A stretch of DNA of 64,000 nucleotides from Siphonodentalium dalli (GCA_032622095.1 CP136064.1:191135794-191199793); one strand, 5' to 3'; positions 11,101 to 23,872 are shown, counted from the first letter of the stretch. Program-made: numbers and translations. The notes: generated from the letters alone by a model not told the origin.

Positions 11101-13128
11101 TATCAACGCCAGGCTCCAAATGCATTTACTTTTGTGAGCATCGAATGCTGCATCAAATTAGTCATACAGCACTGAACTTTGAAGAGTTTCACGAGAATCA
11201 TTACGAGAATAGTTTGGGTGATTCTCATTGAATCTCAAGGCTTCCAACCACTTGTTGAATACTTTTGTGGACAGTTGATTAGAAGTAGCCTTTCTCTGTC
11301 ACTCTGATTTATTTTCGTCCCATTCTCTTATCTTCTTATCAATGACATGAGACACATTGACAGCAACGGTTGTATTTTGGGGTTTCATTTAGACCAATAA
11401 TGAATGACTGCTCATGGTCCATAATGTTCAATGATTCATTAGGATTCTCTTGTTCGCGTATTCAATGGTTCATTACAAATGTTCCATAATTGTTTGTATG
11501 CGTGAGCTAGTGTCCACGCGTTGGTGTCTCCTTTGGTAATCATGGCAGTAATCCGGACTCTGTAAGCCGGTAATTCGCTCAATGTTGTGGCAAACTCAGG
11601 AAGGCAGGAACTTAATCGACGGGACACATGCCAATGAGGTCATTCCACAAATAGATTATTCCTTACTTCCTGGTTATATGGTAGACGCAACGTTTTCTAT
11701 CTCTCATTTCAAATGTAATTTCACGTTCTCTTTTTCAAAAGAAAAATAGTTTTCAATAACATCCGTCTATCGCAATGTTATTTGGGCAAAATCACCATTT
11801 TATTTTTAGTGAACGCTAATACTACACGGCCCTATTTGAAACTCCAGTAGTGGGTCATCTTGGCACATTTTATCTTCTGGTGCTTTCCGAAAACAACATT
11901 GTAGTGTGCTCTGTCATCAAAGGGACTCTAGATTTCCTACAAATTTTCTTTTTGTTCCAAATTACATGTTTGGTTCACTATATGTAGGATTATGTCAGTA
12001 TTCTATCCATTCAACTTCTTCCGGCTATCTTACAGGGTTGGTGCAATCAACTATTTCGGCGAGAATCTCTTCCCGGTCACTAGTAATGATTACCGGTCCA
12101 TGATATTTCAATCCTTATAGACAATGGCATATCATGGATTAGTGGGTGTCTGGGCCCTTTTTTGAGCTCTCAGCCATTTTTTCATCGGGCTAGATCTCGT
12201 ACTAGGACACTGCCCCCCTCAAGAATTTACTTCGGGAGTGGTTCTATTGTTTTTATAGGGGTCTCTTTTATACTTTGAGGCCTTTGCTTCTGGTTGTTTC
12301 TTCATGTCCCTTATAAGGCTGTTTTTTCCTTATTGGTTTTGTTTGCACATGGGCTAGCCCGTTAAAAGCATAATTGCGAAACCCCCCTCAATTTTCATTT
12401 TCTATTCCATCAGGAAATAGATATTTCTTCCCTTCCGGCGGGGGGAGGGGGGTTACACATTCCTTGTCCAGCAAGTACTCAACTGATACATTGCTAGTTC
12501 TAAGCTCCGAAGGGGAGGTCATCTCTGTCTTCATGTCTTTCTTAAACTATATACTTTATTTGCAGGGCCTTCAATCCTAGTCACCACTATTTGGTTAGTT
12601 TTGGCCCTCTGGTAGCTGGCCAACATGTATTAGTCTTATGGTGTAATTACATACATTGGCTTTTGGTGATATTGTATATATTGTAGGTTATCGGGTCAAT
12701 CCAGTTCTTTGATTGAGGTGCATAGAGGTGTTTTATTTTTCCTTGTGGCCTCCACCTGCCAGAAAATTCTATATTATACCATATAGTTCAGTGGGCAAGA
12801 TAACTTTGACGGAGATACAATATTTTTCAAAATAAGTAAATATATATCTCCTAGAAGAGAAGTATCTTGCCCACTGAACTCTGAGCTCCCTCCCAGGGTT
12901 TCGCACCCACCCCGCTCACGAGGAATGTCCTAATGGGGGAAAAAGAGAGGATGATTCAACTTGGCAATTGGTTTTGTGGGATCGGAGATCACATGGCCGG
13001 ATATTACAGGAGGTCATGAACCATGATAAAATGTACCATATAATTTTCGTACCATTTTCAACTCAGGGGTTTGTTAACCCTTTCTAGTTAAATTGGGAAT
13101 ATACCATATAGTTCAGTGGGCAAGATAC
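8107..13128. mobile_element. 5 kb element with long terminal inverted repeats in intron 4
   Basis: The left end (TATCTTGCCCACTGAACTAT onward to about 8250) is repeated in reverse at 12946-13128, with a piece of about 55 bp extra on the right. A further copy of the terminal 40 bp lies at 12780-12822. The interior differs in composition from the flanks, with a GC-richer part at 9000-11000. It contains a duplicated segment: ACCTCAA...GGAGGGGCACCCCATCC near 9200, and its relative near 10800. ORFs are short and broken and I could not assign a transposase. It looks like a degenerate or non-autonomous transposon. Confidence 0.6.
9765..9840 (+). other. tRNA-like segment inside the 5 kb element
   Basis: TAGCCGAGTGGTTATGCC resembles a tRNA A box and GGGATCGAACC a damaged B box about 40 bp later. 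An ACTGCAAA loop lies between them. The acceptor arms do not pair convincingly, so it is at most a tRNA relic or SINE head. Confidence 0.3.
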
Positions 13129-13740
13129 TTCTAGGAGATATATATTTTACTTATTTTGAAAAATATTGTGTTTCTGACACGCCTTATTTACAAATCCGTA
13201 TAACCCATGTGGGTCATAGGCATTTCATTGACATCACACAACGTAAATGATGTTCACCTTCCTCAACCATGAAACCAGATCTATAAAATAAAGACATCAC
13301 ACATGACAAAACAAGCCCTGTTTGTGCCTGAAAAACCTTGTAAGTTTTTTTATTCACGGATTCTAGGAAGGGTGGCATGTAAAAAATACAGAACACTTGT
13401 TTCATGACATATGATAGAACTCGTGGCTGTGCCTCTCGTCATCATTCCACACTGGCACTCGTGTCACATCTACAGAACCATCAACAAACTTGTGTCGTTC
13501 TGTGTATATATGGCTATTTGCTTATACTTAGGCTAATAAATACCTGTGTTCTCATGCAATTATATATGGAAAATTGTATGAGGGAGGGATGCATTTTTTA
13601 TATTATAAAAACTATGTCTAATGGATGTGTGGATAATTTCTTGGAGTATAATCCTAATTTTCCACACAATTCATAGAATTTATCAGTCATTGCCTTTTAG
13701 CTATTACATCTTCAACATAAACCTATTTAAATTTATAATT

Positions 13741-14540
13741 ATACCCCCCGCAACCAAGTTAGGGGGGGTATACTGGAGTCAGCTTGTCCATCCGCCGTCC
13801 GTCCATCCGTCGTCCGTGTGTCCGTCGTCCGTCCGTGGACACAAATTTGTCCGGAGTTTTTCTCAGTCATTTTTATATCAATTTCTGTGAAACTTGGCAC
13901 AGACATCAACCACCATGGGAACCTGTGCACCTGCGATTATGACGTCTGTCAGACTTTATTTGGTGGAGTTATCCCCCCTTTTTCGACTTAGAAATTTTTC
14001 GCAACATGTATACTTTTGTCCGAGCTTTTATTGCTACATTTTTTGGTCAATTTTAAAAAAACGTGGCACAGATATTTAGTACCATGGGAACTTGTGCACC
14101 TGCGTTTATGACGTCTGTCCGACATTTTTTGGTGGAGTTATCCCCCTTTTTCGACTAAGAAACTTTTTTTGAAACATGCATAATTTTGTCCGAGCTTTTA
14201 TTCCTACATTTTTCCGTCAATGTTTTTTAATCTTGGCACTGTTATTTAGTACCATGGGAACCTGTGCACCTGCGATTATGACGTCTGTCCGACATTTTTT
14301 GTGTGGAGTTATTCCCCTTTTTGGACTTAGAATTTTTTTCGCAACATACATAATTTTGTCCAAGCTTTTATTCCTACATTTTTCGGTCAATAGGTTTAAG
14401 ATTAGGGTTATGGTTGTACACCTGCAATGGGAACTATTAATTTATTATTTTAACTAAATGTTTACTGACATGTGAAACATCTTAGTATTTTAAAAACAGG
14501 GGGGTATCCGTAGTCCCATTGGGACAGTCACACCTCTAGT
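13741..14540 (+). repeat. Element with three ~170-bp internal repeats and GTCC microsatellite
   Basis: Begins with a hairpin (TACCCCCC...GGGGGGGTA) followed by a GTCCGTCC-type tract. Then come three copies of a unit containing ACCATGGGAACCTGTGCACC and GGAGTTATCCCCCTTTTTCG at spacings of 169 and 170 bp. It closes with GGGGGGTATCCGTAGTCCC. It is non-coding. Confidence 0.75.
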
Positions 14541-14743
14541 TATGAACATGTTTTGAAATATTTGAGCAATTCTCAGCTATTACAGCTAATCATCATGATT
14601 ACAATTTCAGCCTGTCAATTCATACCTTCTGCCTGTCAACAAAATGTAACCGTAAATACTCAATGCGAAAAAGTGTCCTCATTCTTCAAACTAACTTAAC
14701 TCATTCCTGCATATTACAAAACTAGTTGATTAATTCAATTGCC

Positions 14744-15190
14744 ATCAAGTCTGTATTTAGTGTGTCTGACATTTGCAGAATGATGTCCCCAGAGGGTGAT
14801 CTTAGTGATGCTACCCCACACACCAATGATGTGAGAGGTTCCCGAGAACACATAATTTTTATTTATTCCACACCTACTAACGTGATGCACATGTATTCAA
14901 TGGAATCCCAGCCATTGAATACATATTATTGTATACCTCTAGTGGAATACAAGCCGGAATTATTTTTGTTGCCAAGACGGATGACGTACATTACATCAAC
15001 GAGCCACTTCGGGTGATGCCCTGATCATTACTGGTTATTCATCAGACTTAAAACTCATTAAATGTAGCTCAAGCTACGCTCACACGAAATATATCCTTGC
15101 GCCATCTGCAACTCATTCGATCAAAGATTCTCGATTAAGATGCGCATTGTGTTCTGTCTGTTAATTTCGCCTTATGAGTGTGCTATAGGA
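14744..15190 (+). repeat. Repeat shared with 34740-35110 and with 54770-55210
   Basis: The first 100 bp (TTAGTGTGTCTGACATTTGC, CCCCAGAGGGTGATCTTAG) matches the inverted-repeat element at 54.8-55.2 kb. The rest (CACATGTATTCAA..., then TCCTTGCGCCATCTGCAACT) matches 34.74-35.11 kb in the same orientation. Confidence 0.6.
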
Positions 15191-15252
15191 AGATGACTAA
15201 TGTAGTTGCTACTAACAGTTGTGCTTATTTATCAAAGTTTATCCAGGAAATG

Positions 15253-15501
15253 AGAGTGAATTGATGTCAGATCTGAATTTATCTTTGGTATATAACTACA
15301 GTAATCGACCCCTTAACTGCAGCAGAATTATGGGTAACTTTTCAGGATTTAGTCGGAAATATGGCTTGTTGCCATTCATCGGAAAGCTCTTGGTGAGAGC
15401 TTTCCATTGAATGGCAACAAGCCATATTTCCGACTAAATCCTGAAAGTTACCCATAATTCTGCTGCTGTTAAGGGGTCGATTACTTAGGGCATTACTGTA
15501 T
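15253..15501 (-). repeat. Family C palindromic MITE, extended copy
   Basis: Palindrome with arms around TCAGGATTTAGTCGGAAATA, ending GGGCATTACTGTA. The left flank (GATGTCAGATCTGAATTTAT) is the complement of the sequence following the copy at 841-1054, so both derive from a longer shared unit. Confidence 0.8.
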
Positions 15502-15819
15502 ATCTGCAGCTTTATACATTGAAACAAGCATGATGTGGTCATTTCTACTCATGTAACATTGTTGAACATTCAGATATACATGCATATTCAATTTGAAAAT
15601 TAGAGTTTGTACCAAAATGACAGCTATCTTCCCGCTTATCCCCTAACATATATATAATTATTCTGCCACTATCAGCCACAATGCGTATTTTTCATTCATG
15701 TCTAAAATTAGGATATGATGCAGAATTTTTTGTCTATTAGTTTGATTGTGTGGTTAGATTTAGATAAAGAGATATAGCTGTGTTATTCATTCATGTCTAT
15801 AAGTGATTTTCGTATTTAG

Positions 15820-16122
15820 GAAGTTCGGCTCCTTTGCCCTGCCCTGGTGGCCAATATTGTCAGTTTGACGGCCTTGACTCTCCAACTGGATTATGCTCTA
15901 CTGGGTACTTCTGCCATGGAAGGTCATCAAGTGGAACTTCAACTGATGGCACCACCGGTGATATATGCCCACCGGGCTTCTACTGCCCAGAAGGATCTTC
16001 ATGGCCGTCACCCTGTAGTCCAGGAACGTACAGCCCCAGTACAGGAAACCACAATATTACAGATTGTCTCCCTTGCACATACGGAGAATTCTGTGGATAT
16101 TATAATCTCACATCTACTACAG
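15820..16122 (+). CDS. Exon 5 (unit 1): shortened module, then two full modules
   Basis: 303 nt, phase 1-1, after GTATTTAG. It starts SSAPLPCPGGQYC. With the end of exon 4 this makes a module lacking the usual PGTY...C stretch. It continues GLCSTGYFC, GTSTDGTTGDICPPGFYC, CSPGTYSPSTG and CLPCTYGEFC. Units 2 and 3 have the same shortening at the same place, so no exon appears to be missing in the long intron before it. Sequons are NIT and NLT. Confidence 0.88.
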
Positions 16123-16504
16123 GTAAGGATACCACATGCTTCAGATTACGCCATCAGTTGTGCTTAATGAGCACTGAACAATGAAGGCCTTGGTTGTAGT
16201 TTGGTGTATCTAACTTAATAAGTAAAACGTACTTTTGAATTCCAAATGATATAATCCACGATTCAAAATAGGATATGTGACATGCTTTTGAACAAATCAA
16301 ATATTTCTTAAACTAATTTATAATGAGTTTTTGTTGAATCATTAAAGGGGTAGTGTACACTAAATCCGGCCATTTATGGGACCATCTCATTTTATACTCA
16401 AAAGAATATATGCAACATATGAATGAATTTGAGTCATTGAGCATGGATTAGTGCAAAATACACTCATATGCTCTAAGAACAATACAAACAACATGGTAAT
16501 TTTT

Positions 16505-17465
16505 ATACGCCCTTTTGAAAAAAAGGCCGTATTATAGTATTGGTCTGTCCGTCCGGGCGTCCGGGCGTCCGTCCGTTAACCTGTTGTCCGGATGATAACT
16601 TTAGTTAGAGTGAACCAAAATTAGTAAAATTTGGTATGTGGGTTTATTAGCCGAAAAGTAAGTTCAAGTTCGAATTTGGGTTCCGCCCGCCAATTTTCAC
16701 CGGAGTTATGCCCCTTATTTAACGTTTTTTGACTTAGAAAATCCTTGAAATTTGTTGTCCGGATGATAACTTTAGTATAGTTTATCGGAATGAATCCAAA
16801 TTTGGTATATTACTTTCTCCCACCAAAACACAGGTCAAGTTCGAACTTGGGTTCTGTCCGACCATTTTTGGCAGAGTTATGCCCCTTTTTCGACTCAGAA
16901 AATTCTGTTTTTCTTATGTTTTTTGGTTTCCGGATTATAACTCGATTTTGGAATGTTTATACGCAAAACCCGTTTTTTTGTGGATTACATATATCAAAAT
17001 ACAGCTCTAGTCCGAATTTCGTTTTAATCCGATAATTTTTGCGAGAGTTATGGCCCCTTTTTTGACGTAATTTGACTTAGAAAATCCCTGAAATTTGTTG
17101 TCCGGATGATAACTTTAGTTAGAGTGAACCGATTTCAATCAAATTTGGTATGTGGGTTTATTAGGAGAAAAGACAGCTCAAGTTCGAATTTGGGTTCCGT
17201 CCGCCAATTTTCACCAGAGTTATGCCCCTTATTTGACATAATTTGACTTAGAAAATCCCTGAAATTTGTTGTCCGGATGATAACTTTACTAGAGCTTATC
17301 GGATTCAATGATAATTTGGTATATTACTTTCTCCCACCAAAACACAGGTCAAGTTCAAATTTGAGTTCCGTCCGCCAATTTTTACCAGAGTTATGCCCCT
17401 TTTTTTACCAGTTTCCGCTGACCCAAGAGAGGGCGTATATTGCACGCCCAGCGTAGCTCTTGTTT
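16505..17465 (+). repeat. Element with five 171-bp internal repeats
   Basis: Starts ACGCCCTTTTGAAAAAAAGG with a GTCCGTCCGGGCGTCC tract and ends AGAGAGGGCGTATATTGC. The phrase TTGTCCGGATGATAACTTTA (or a variant) recurs five times at 171-172 bp. Each unit also carries AAGTTCGAATTTGGGTTC and AGAGTTATGCCCCTTTTTTG. It is non-coding. Confidence 0.8.
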
Positions 17466-17552
17466 TTAAATGAAATTATTGCACAACAGAATCTTTTCCG
17501 AGAAAATAAACCAATGATTGTGCTAGTTGATCTAGAATGATCTAGCTTGCAT

Positions 17553-17750
17553 TTAACCCTTTCGATACTAAATGGATTCTCCCATTCAGCTATATAACAG
17601 TATACATGGAAACAGCCTAAACATTGAATCCATTTAGCTATAACAGTATACATGGAAACAGCCTAAACATTGAACTTTTTATCTGAACATTTTAAAAAAG
17701 AAAAGAAGGAACTACCCTATATAATGAGTATTTAGTACAGATACGGTTAA
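17553..17750 (+). repeat. Degraded family A MITE
   Basis: Begins TTAACCCTTTCGATACTAAA and ends TTTAGTACAGATACGGTTAA. The hairpin is replaced by a local duplication of ACAGTATACATGGAAACAGC. Confidence 0.6.
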
Positions 17751-18290
17751 AGATACGGTAAGCGTTCGCAGTATGTATTGCTGTTAAAATAGTCACATTC
17801 ATTAAAACCTTCATAAACAGAAAGAATATTATATTATAGACAAACCTTGTAAATAGATGGGATGGTATCGTCATGTTAGTACTCTGTGTTATGTAAACAA
17901 ACAGTACGCAAAGAGTATGCAATAAGCAAAACAATGAACACCGGGGAGACCCAATTTTGGAACTGTGGTTATAAATGCCACCAAGTTGTATTTACAACAT
18001 ACAGGTATAGCGCTCGATAATCCTCGCATCTCAAGATTTCGGTGTTGAATGGGTCACTGAATCACTTGTCTAAAAAAAAATTGCCATCGTGTCGAGTGTT
18101 TTGCTTATCTCTCACTATTTACGTGCTTTATATAAACAAACACTCGACTCACACAAAGTGTGTTTTGTGGATAATATTGCCTTCATGCTATCATACTATA
18201 CTAGTAGTGTATTCTTGAGGAAATTTCGTAATTTGGTAACTGTTATTTCTAAATTATAACCTATAATGAAGGCCATCCGTGGCATTAAAT
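17751..18290 (-). repeat. Repeat family K, copy 1
   Basis: Shares long stretches, in reverse, with 22846-23400: GCATACTCTTTACG, CTTTCTGTTTATG, AATTTCCTCAAGAAT and GAAGGCCATCCGT at the ends. It is also related to 28636-30580. Confidence 0.65.
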
Positions 18291-18477
18291 GGATACTAGT
18301 TTGAAGATGTTGCTTTGATTATGAAAGATTTGGTTTTTCGAATATTTTGCCATGCTTATGAATGTTGAAATATGCCATCTCTGTGTTATCTTAATTTTGC
18401 ACGAATTTACTAGATGTTTTTATACCTCATGTTTAGCATACAATACCACAGATGATTATGAAAATTTAATGTTGCAG

Positions 18478-18726
18478 GAAATTGTTCAGCTGGTTATTAC
18501 TGTTCGCAAGGGGAGACTACTCCAAACCAGAACCCTTGTCTAGTTGGTCATTACTGCCCTGAAGGCACCATTGATCCAATACTGTGTCCAAGCGGGTGGT
18601 ACCAAGATGTAATCGGCCAATCAGATTGCAAGTTGTGCCCAAGTGGATATTACTGTGACAACAGTTTGGGTGTTGTTGTTATCAATGATACGGTTTTCTG
18701 CCCAGAAGGATTCTATTGTCCACCAG
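18478..18726 (+). CDS. Exon 6 (unit 1): QSDCK-type module
   Basis: 249 nt, phase 1-1, after TTGCAG. It encodes NCSAGYYCSQG, VGHYCPEGT, CPSGWYQD, QSDCKLCPSGYYCDN, a Val/Ile-rich spacer and CPEGFYCPPG. The YQD...QSDCK.CP..YYCDN signature is shared with exon 16 (unit 2) and exon 26 (unit 3). Sequons include NCS and NDT. Confidence 0.9.
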
Positions 18727-18736
18727 GTAAGTTTTC

Positions 18737-19470
18737 TTAACCCGTTGAACCCTGACGTCCTGAATGTTAAATGGTCCCAACCAGAGGCGCCTGACATTAT
18801 ATAGTGGTCCGACGACGTAACTCATAATGCTCTGAACTGGGACGTATATACATGTATACACGCTCAACTATATGGCAATATACTATGCTAACTGAACTTG
18901 TGTGCTGTGAAATATGTCACAAGGTATTTCAATGAGACAGTCCCACTTCAATATACATGTAGATTATATTGCGGCTTCCTTTGGTCGCGCTATATATTTA
19001 TAACAAAATTTTTATCCTTTGCCTACAATAAAGGGCATTTCTCAAAATGCACCTCTGAGTATGCACGAAGAAACAGACTCCAATTTGGCTGCTAAAATCA
19101 GATGTATGAACATGTGACTCATTCGCGCAAAGTAGAAGCACAATTAATTTGTGGTTTGATCATGAAATTTCAAATGAAATACTTCCCCTTTTCTGACGAT
19201 AAAAAGCGTTTTTTTTTCCCTTCAAATAGTCCTCTGCGCGTACGTGAAGAAACAGACCCTCTGTCATCAGTTTGTCTATCAAAGTCACATGGGTAAACAT
19301 GTGACGCATGTGTGCAAAGTAAAAGTACAACTCTAGTTGATATGTGCGTTTATCGCGCTATAATTTTGTGTCAAATATCGTATGAATTCCGGACCGGTAT
19401 TCCGGTCTCCCGGGATATAGGAATATAAGGATTGGACTGGTATTCCGGTCTCTCGGGTTCAAGGGGTTAA
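18737..19470. repeat. TTAA-bounded element F
   Basis: Left end TTAACCCGTTGAACCC, right end GGGTTCAAGGGGTTAA. Near the right end a GGTATTCCGGTCTC motif occurs twice. There is no coding capacity. It starts 10 bp after the exon 6 donor. Confidence 0.65.
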
Positions 19471-19994
19471 GGTTTAGTTTTAAAGCAGCTGGCTATAGGC
19501 CACAATTGGGGCAACCTTCTGTTCAGCTTACCTTGTGACAAAGAGCAGATTTCATGCATATAATCAGTCCAAATTTTAATAGAAAACTATTTTCAAGATC
19601 TGTTTATTAATAAGATTCTTCTCTAACAATTTGCAAAATGGAATAAATTTTTATTTGACTGAATTGCATGGTGTGACATGATTCCAGAACATAGTATACA
19701 AGCACAAAACGTCATCACTTACTTGCCATGGGACTCAATAGTTATTGCATTATGCACTTGACAGACATTAAAAGAATATATGAAAATATGTAAGCTATAT
19801 GGCAGATTTATTTGTCAATTTTCATATAAAAAAATGTCTGACATGGTATCTTAATATATAAGAATATAGCATATAGCAATACTTTCTATTAAAGATTGTA
19901 AGACTAATATTAATTCTGTAACATTGATATTCTGCTATCATCTGAGACCTTTTAAGCTCATGTTGAGCGTTCACAACAATTTCTCTTCTCACAG
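19471..19994 (+). other. Rest of intron 6, nothing recognised
   Basis: AT-rich sequence without recognised repeats, ending in the TTCTCTTCTCACAG acceptor of exon 7. Confidence 0.5.
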
Positions 19995-20216
19995 GTACTG
20001 AACACAGCAGCCAATGGCCTTGCCCTCTGGGTACATTCTCAAACACGACTGGTTTGAACACAAGCACAGATTGTTCTCCGTGCTCCGGAGGTTATTATTG
20101 TGGTACCGTTGGTCTGTCGGAGCCGTCTGGTCCCTGTCATCCAGGATACTACTGTAAGAGATATGCCACTTCATCTGCTCCGAACGAGACAACAGATGCC
20201 AATATATGTCCACAGG
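19995..20216 (+). CDS. Exon 7 (unit 1): GCC2/GCC3 modules
   Basis: 222 nt, phase 1-1, after CTCACAG. It encodes CPLGTFSNTTGLN, CSPCSGGYYC, GPCHPGYYCKR and DANICPQG. The DANICP motif recurs in exon 18 and, as DANECP, in exon 28. Sequons are NTT, NTS and NET. Confidence 0.9.
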
Positions 20217-20399
20217 GTGAGTACAATGAATTCTAATTACAGACATGTCTAAACTGAATATAAAATAATTTACCAGCTTCTGCTTGACAACCAAACCATT
20301 GCCCAAGTTAGCTCAGGTGATGTTGGTGTTAAATTGCCTTTTTTAAGGACATTAAAATGTAAACATTGCGAAATTTGGATAGTGATTGTATCTCAAAAC

Positions 20400-20909
20400 T
20401 TAAAGGGACCCAAGGCATTCAAATTGGGTTCATCCAAATAACTATTATCAACATGTGCATGTAAAAATAGATGGACTGTTCTTATTTTCATTATTAATAA
20501 TCTTCAATAATGAGATTTCTGATGTTAAAACCACTGTTATGTAACCATTACTGTTACAGTGGAATTACCGCCGATCAGAGTTCAATTAGTCCGATAAGAT
20601 ACCATAGTTTCAATAAAACTTGATGGTAGACCCAGGAAAAGGTCAAAGCATTGAAAAATATTCTGAAAATCATATTCAGACTAAAATATTTGAATTTACT
20701 ACATGATTAGCTGACAAATCACTGTAACAGTTTTGTTTACATAACAATCATGGTTTCAACACATGAACTTGCGTTATTGGAGAACTATCAATAATGAATA
20801 AATGAGCAAAGTTATCTATTTTTCCTCATTCTTCTTTATGGTGATGTTTTTACAGATTTTTTTAATTTTCGCACATATTTCCCACTGCGAGTTCCTTGGG
20901 TCCCTTTAA
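20400..20909. repeat. TTAA-bounded element L
   Basis: TIRs TTAAAGGGACCCAAGG and CCTTGGGTCCCTTTAA. Further inside, GTTATGTAACCATTACTGTT pairs with AACAGTTTTGTTTACATAAC. A related right half, ending TTTTTGTCCCTTAAAGG, lies at 22620-22855. Confidence 0.75.
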
Positions 20910-21090
20910 CTCTTATGATGTTCTATATCTCAATTCCAGACGTTTTTGAACGAAATGAAACAGAATCTTGTCCATAGATTGAGTATTTACTATGTTTGAT
21001 CTTTCAATATTATGATCTACCATATGATATTTGTTTAATGGACAATGAACTTGTGTGTATTGATCTAATTTATACAAATTCTATCAGTAA

Positions 21091-21840
21091 TTATCCCCCG
21101 CCAAATTAAAAATTTACATGGGATATAGTAATGGGTTCCGTCCGTCCGTCTGTCGTACCGTCCATCCCGAATTTGAAAGAGTCATAACTTGAACAAATGT
21201 AAACGGATTTCAAAGATTTGTGGTATATGAGTTCACCTGACCATTACCTAGAATGAGTTCGCAAGCCAGGTCTGGCCAGATATTTTTACCGGAGTTATTG
21301 GACTTTGTTTATTATTTTTGTCGAATTTACCAAATAGCAAATAGACTATGTCACAGGGCTCATTTCCACAAATCTCAACGGATTTCAAAGATATTTGGTA
21401 TATGAGTTCACCTGACCATTACCTAGAATGAGTTCGCAAGCCAGGTCTGGCCAGATATTTTTACCGGAGTTATTGGACTTTGTTTATTATTTTTGTCGAA
21501 TTTACCAAATAGCAAATGGACGACGTCACAGGGCTCATTTCCACAAATGTCAACGGATTTCAAAGATTTTTGGTTGAGTTCACATGATCAGTATCTAGAA
21601 TGAGTTCGCAAACCAGGTCCGGCCGGATATTTTCAGCAGAGTTATTGGACTTTAAATGGATGACGTCACATGGCTAATTTCTACAAATGTCAGTACCTAA
21701 AATGAGTTCGCAAGCCAGGCGTTTTGACAAAATCCCACCTCTTGTTTAGCACATACTGAGAACGCAAACATTATTGAGAATGCACTTCCCCCAACAGCAC
21801 AATTCGGCGGGGGATACCGTCGTCTTGCGACTGCTTGTTG
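21091..21840 (+). repeat. Element with ~174-bp internal repeats
   Basis: Starts TTATCCCCCGCC followed by a TCCGTCCGTC tract and ends GGCGGGGGATACCG. The phrase GAGTTCACCTGACCATTACC recurs at spacings of 175 and about 172 bp, with ACCGGAGTTATTGGAC in each unit. The architecture matches the elements at 13.7 and 16.5 kb, but the unit sequence differs. Confidence 0.75.
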
Positions 21841-22620
21841 ATATTATATTGAATTTTAATTTGAAAAATCAAAAAGGTTTGCACAACCATGATCCGTCGT
21901 GTCAGAACTAAACTATTCTAATCTCCATTTTGGTGGGAAAATGAGATATTGGTATCTTTTGATTCGGTGCAGGATTTCCTGTCCGTAAATCACCAGATAT
22001 TATGTCTAACTTATACCAAATTGGAATGAGAGGCTGTATAAATCTGTTCCATCTCAAAAACTCACTTTCTTGACAGTGCTATATTGTTCTATCTCCACTG
22101 TGGACCAATGAATCTATTTATTTTGTACCATGTGATTAAATAAATTATTGCTAAAATGTTGTATCTCTGACTTTCAATAGAAAGCAATGGAACCCGAACT
22201 TGGCAGAGTGCCAGCAAAGTGACTAGTTCTCACTCCTAGGTGTGAACATCTTATTTCTAGGATAATCATTTGGTTAAAATAACACAGCAAATGGAGTGAT
22301 TTGGGATTTTTGCATGTTTAGTTGATTGAAAAACATGAAAACAACTATAGTATTGAATAAAAAAAAGAAAATTTTACACAAATTGTTCTATCTCCATAGT
22401 GTTTTTCATAATTCAAGATATCATGTTTAGTCTCAAAACTTGTCATATAATAGTAATTTTACACCAGCTATCATACCCACTGTGTATTATCTCCAAAACA
22501 GAATGAGAGCATGTGAACCGGGGTAGGTGGGTTTGGTTCTGACGCGACGCATCGTCAATAAGAAAAACATGGAAACTAGATAGAATTGTGCTAAATTTTA
22601 TTATTGATATCTCCATTGGC
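21841..22620 (+). other. Intron 7 middle, diffuse short repeats
   Basis: The phrase TTGTTCTATCTCCA occurs near 22085 and 22385, and related phrases nearby, in AT-rich sequence. No gene, clear TIR or boundary is seen. Confidence 0.4.
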
Positions 22621-22845
22621 GAGATTCCACATGTTGAAATCATTGTTATGTAAACATTACTGTTACAGTGAAAGTCATTCTATCACACTGTAATAGTAGT
22701 GTTGACATAACACAGGTTTTAATGTCTCGTCATTGAAGAGTAATCAATGACAAAAATAATCTATTTTCCATGTTCATCTTAGTGACAATGGTTGAACAAA
22801 CGTTTTTTACATTTCCCAATTTGAGTGCCTTTTTGTCCCTTAAAG

Positions 22846-23400
22846 GCATGGATGTCCTTCGTTATGGGTTATAATTTAGAAATAACATTTTCCAAATTAT
22901 GAAAATTTCCTCAAGAATATTGTAGTTCTAAGTATAATGATAGTATGAATGTGATATTTCCAAAAGACACACTTTGTGTGAGCCCAGCGTTTGTTTATTT
23001 ACAGCATGTAAAGAGTGAGTGAAAATCAAAAGACCTGTTTTAGGAGAGTGATTCACGGGTACCCATTCAACATTGAGTGGCAAGGATTAGCGAGTGCTAT
23101 GCCAGTATCTTGTAAATAACTTGGTGGCAATTTTAACCAAAGTTCCATTAGTGCGGTCTCCCCATAGTTGAGTGTTTTGCTTATCGCATACTCTTTACGT
23201 ATTGTGCTGTAACATAACATGGCTTTTGTTTAGTAACACAGCGTACAAACTTGACAATAACTACTATTTATGCGATATTTATGATCGGTATAAGAACAAA
23301 GTATGTCTATAGTTCAATATTCTTTCTGTTTATGGCAGTTTTAATGGATGTGACTTTTAATAGCAATACTCACTGCGAAGGCCATCCGTATCTTTTAAAG
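22846..23400 (+). repeat. Repeat family K, copy 2
   Basis: Runs from GTCCTTCGTTATGGG to GAAGGCCATCCGTATC. It contains CACACTTTGTGTGAG and GCTTATCGCATACTC and is the reverse of 17751-18290. It ends about 60 bp before exon 8. Confidence 0.65.
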
Positions 23401-23460
23401 ACGAGGATCGTTACAGAACTGTTGTAAGGTTCTTTCATTTCTCATCCATTTCTGTTTCAG

Positions 23461-23607
23461 GGTTTTACTGTCTTGAAGGAACAACTAGTCCACCCCCATG
23501 CCCTCCTGGTACATATGGAGCCACAACTGGTCTAACAAACAACTCGGATTGTACACCCTGTACAGCTGGATACTACTGTACGACACCAGGATTACCAAAT
23601 CCTGAAG
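23461..23607 (+). CDS. Exon 8 (unit 1): GCC2/GCC3 module
   Basis: 147 nt, phase 1-1, after a strong TTCTGTTTCAG acceptor. It encodes FYCLEGTTSPPPCPPGTY, CTPCTAGYYC and GLPNPEG. The equivalent of this exon in unit 3 begins inside exon 28 and continues beyond the window. Confidence 0.9.
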
Positions 23608-23872
23608 GTGAATGAACACATATTACTTACATAAAACAAGCCAAATGGCTGGAAGAAGTCTTATGTCATCATTCATTGAGTTGCCTACAATTTGGCCTTT
23701 ATCAGGAGCAATGAGAATATATGTTTATCTCACATTTTATTTATTTGATATAATTTAATTATCAATAATTTTTCATGGAATAATTTTCTAACCTAAATGA
23801 TTTCCTAACTTATGACAGGTTCATGGTGTTATTCGATATGTTAACAAATTATGGTTTGATTCACCATTCCAG

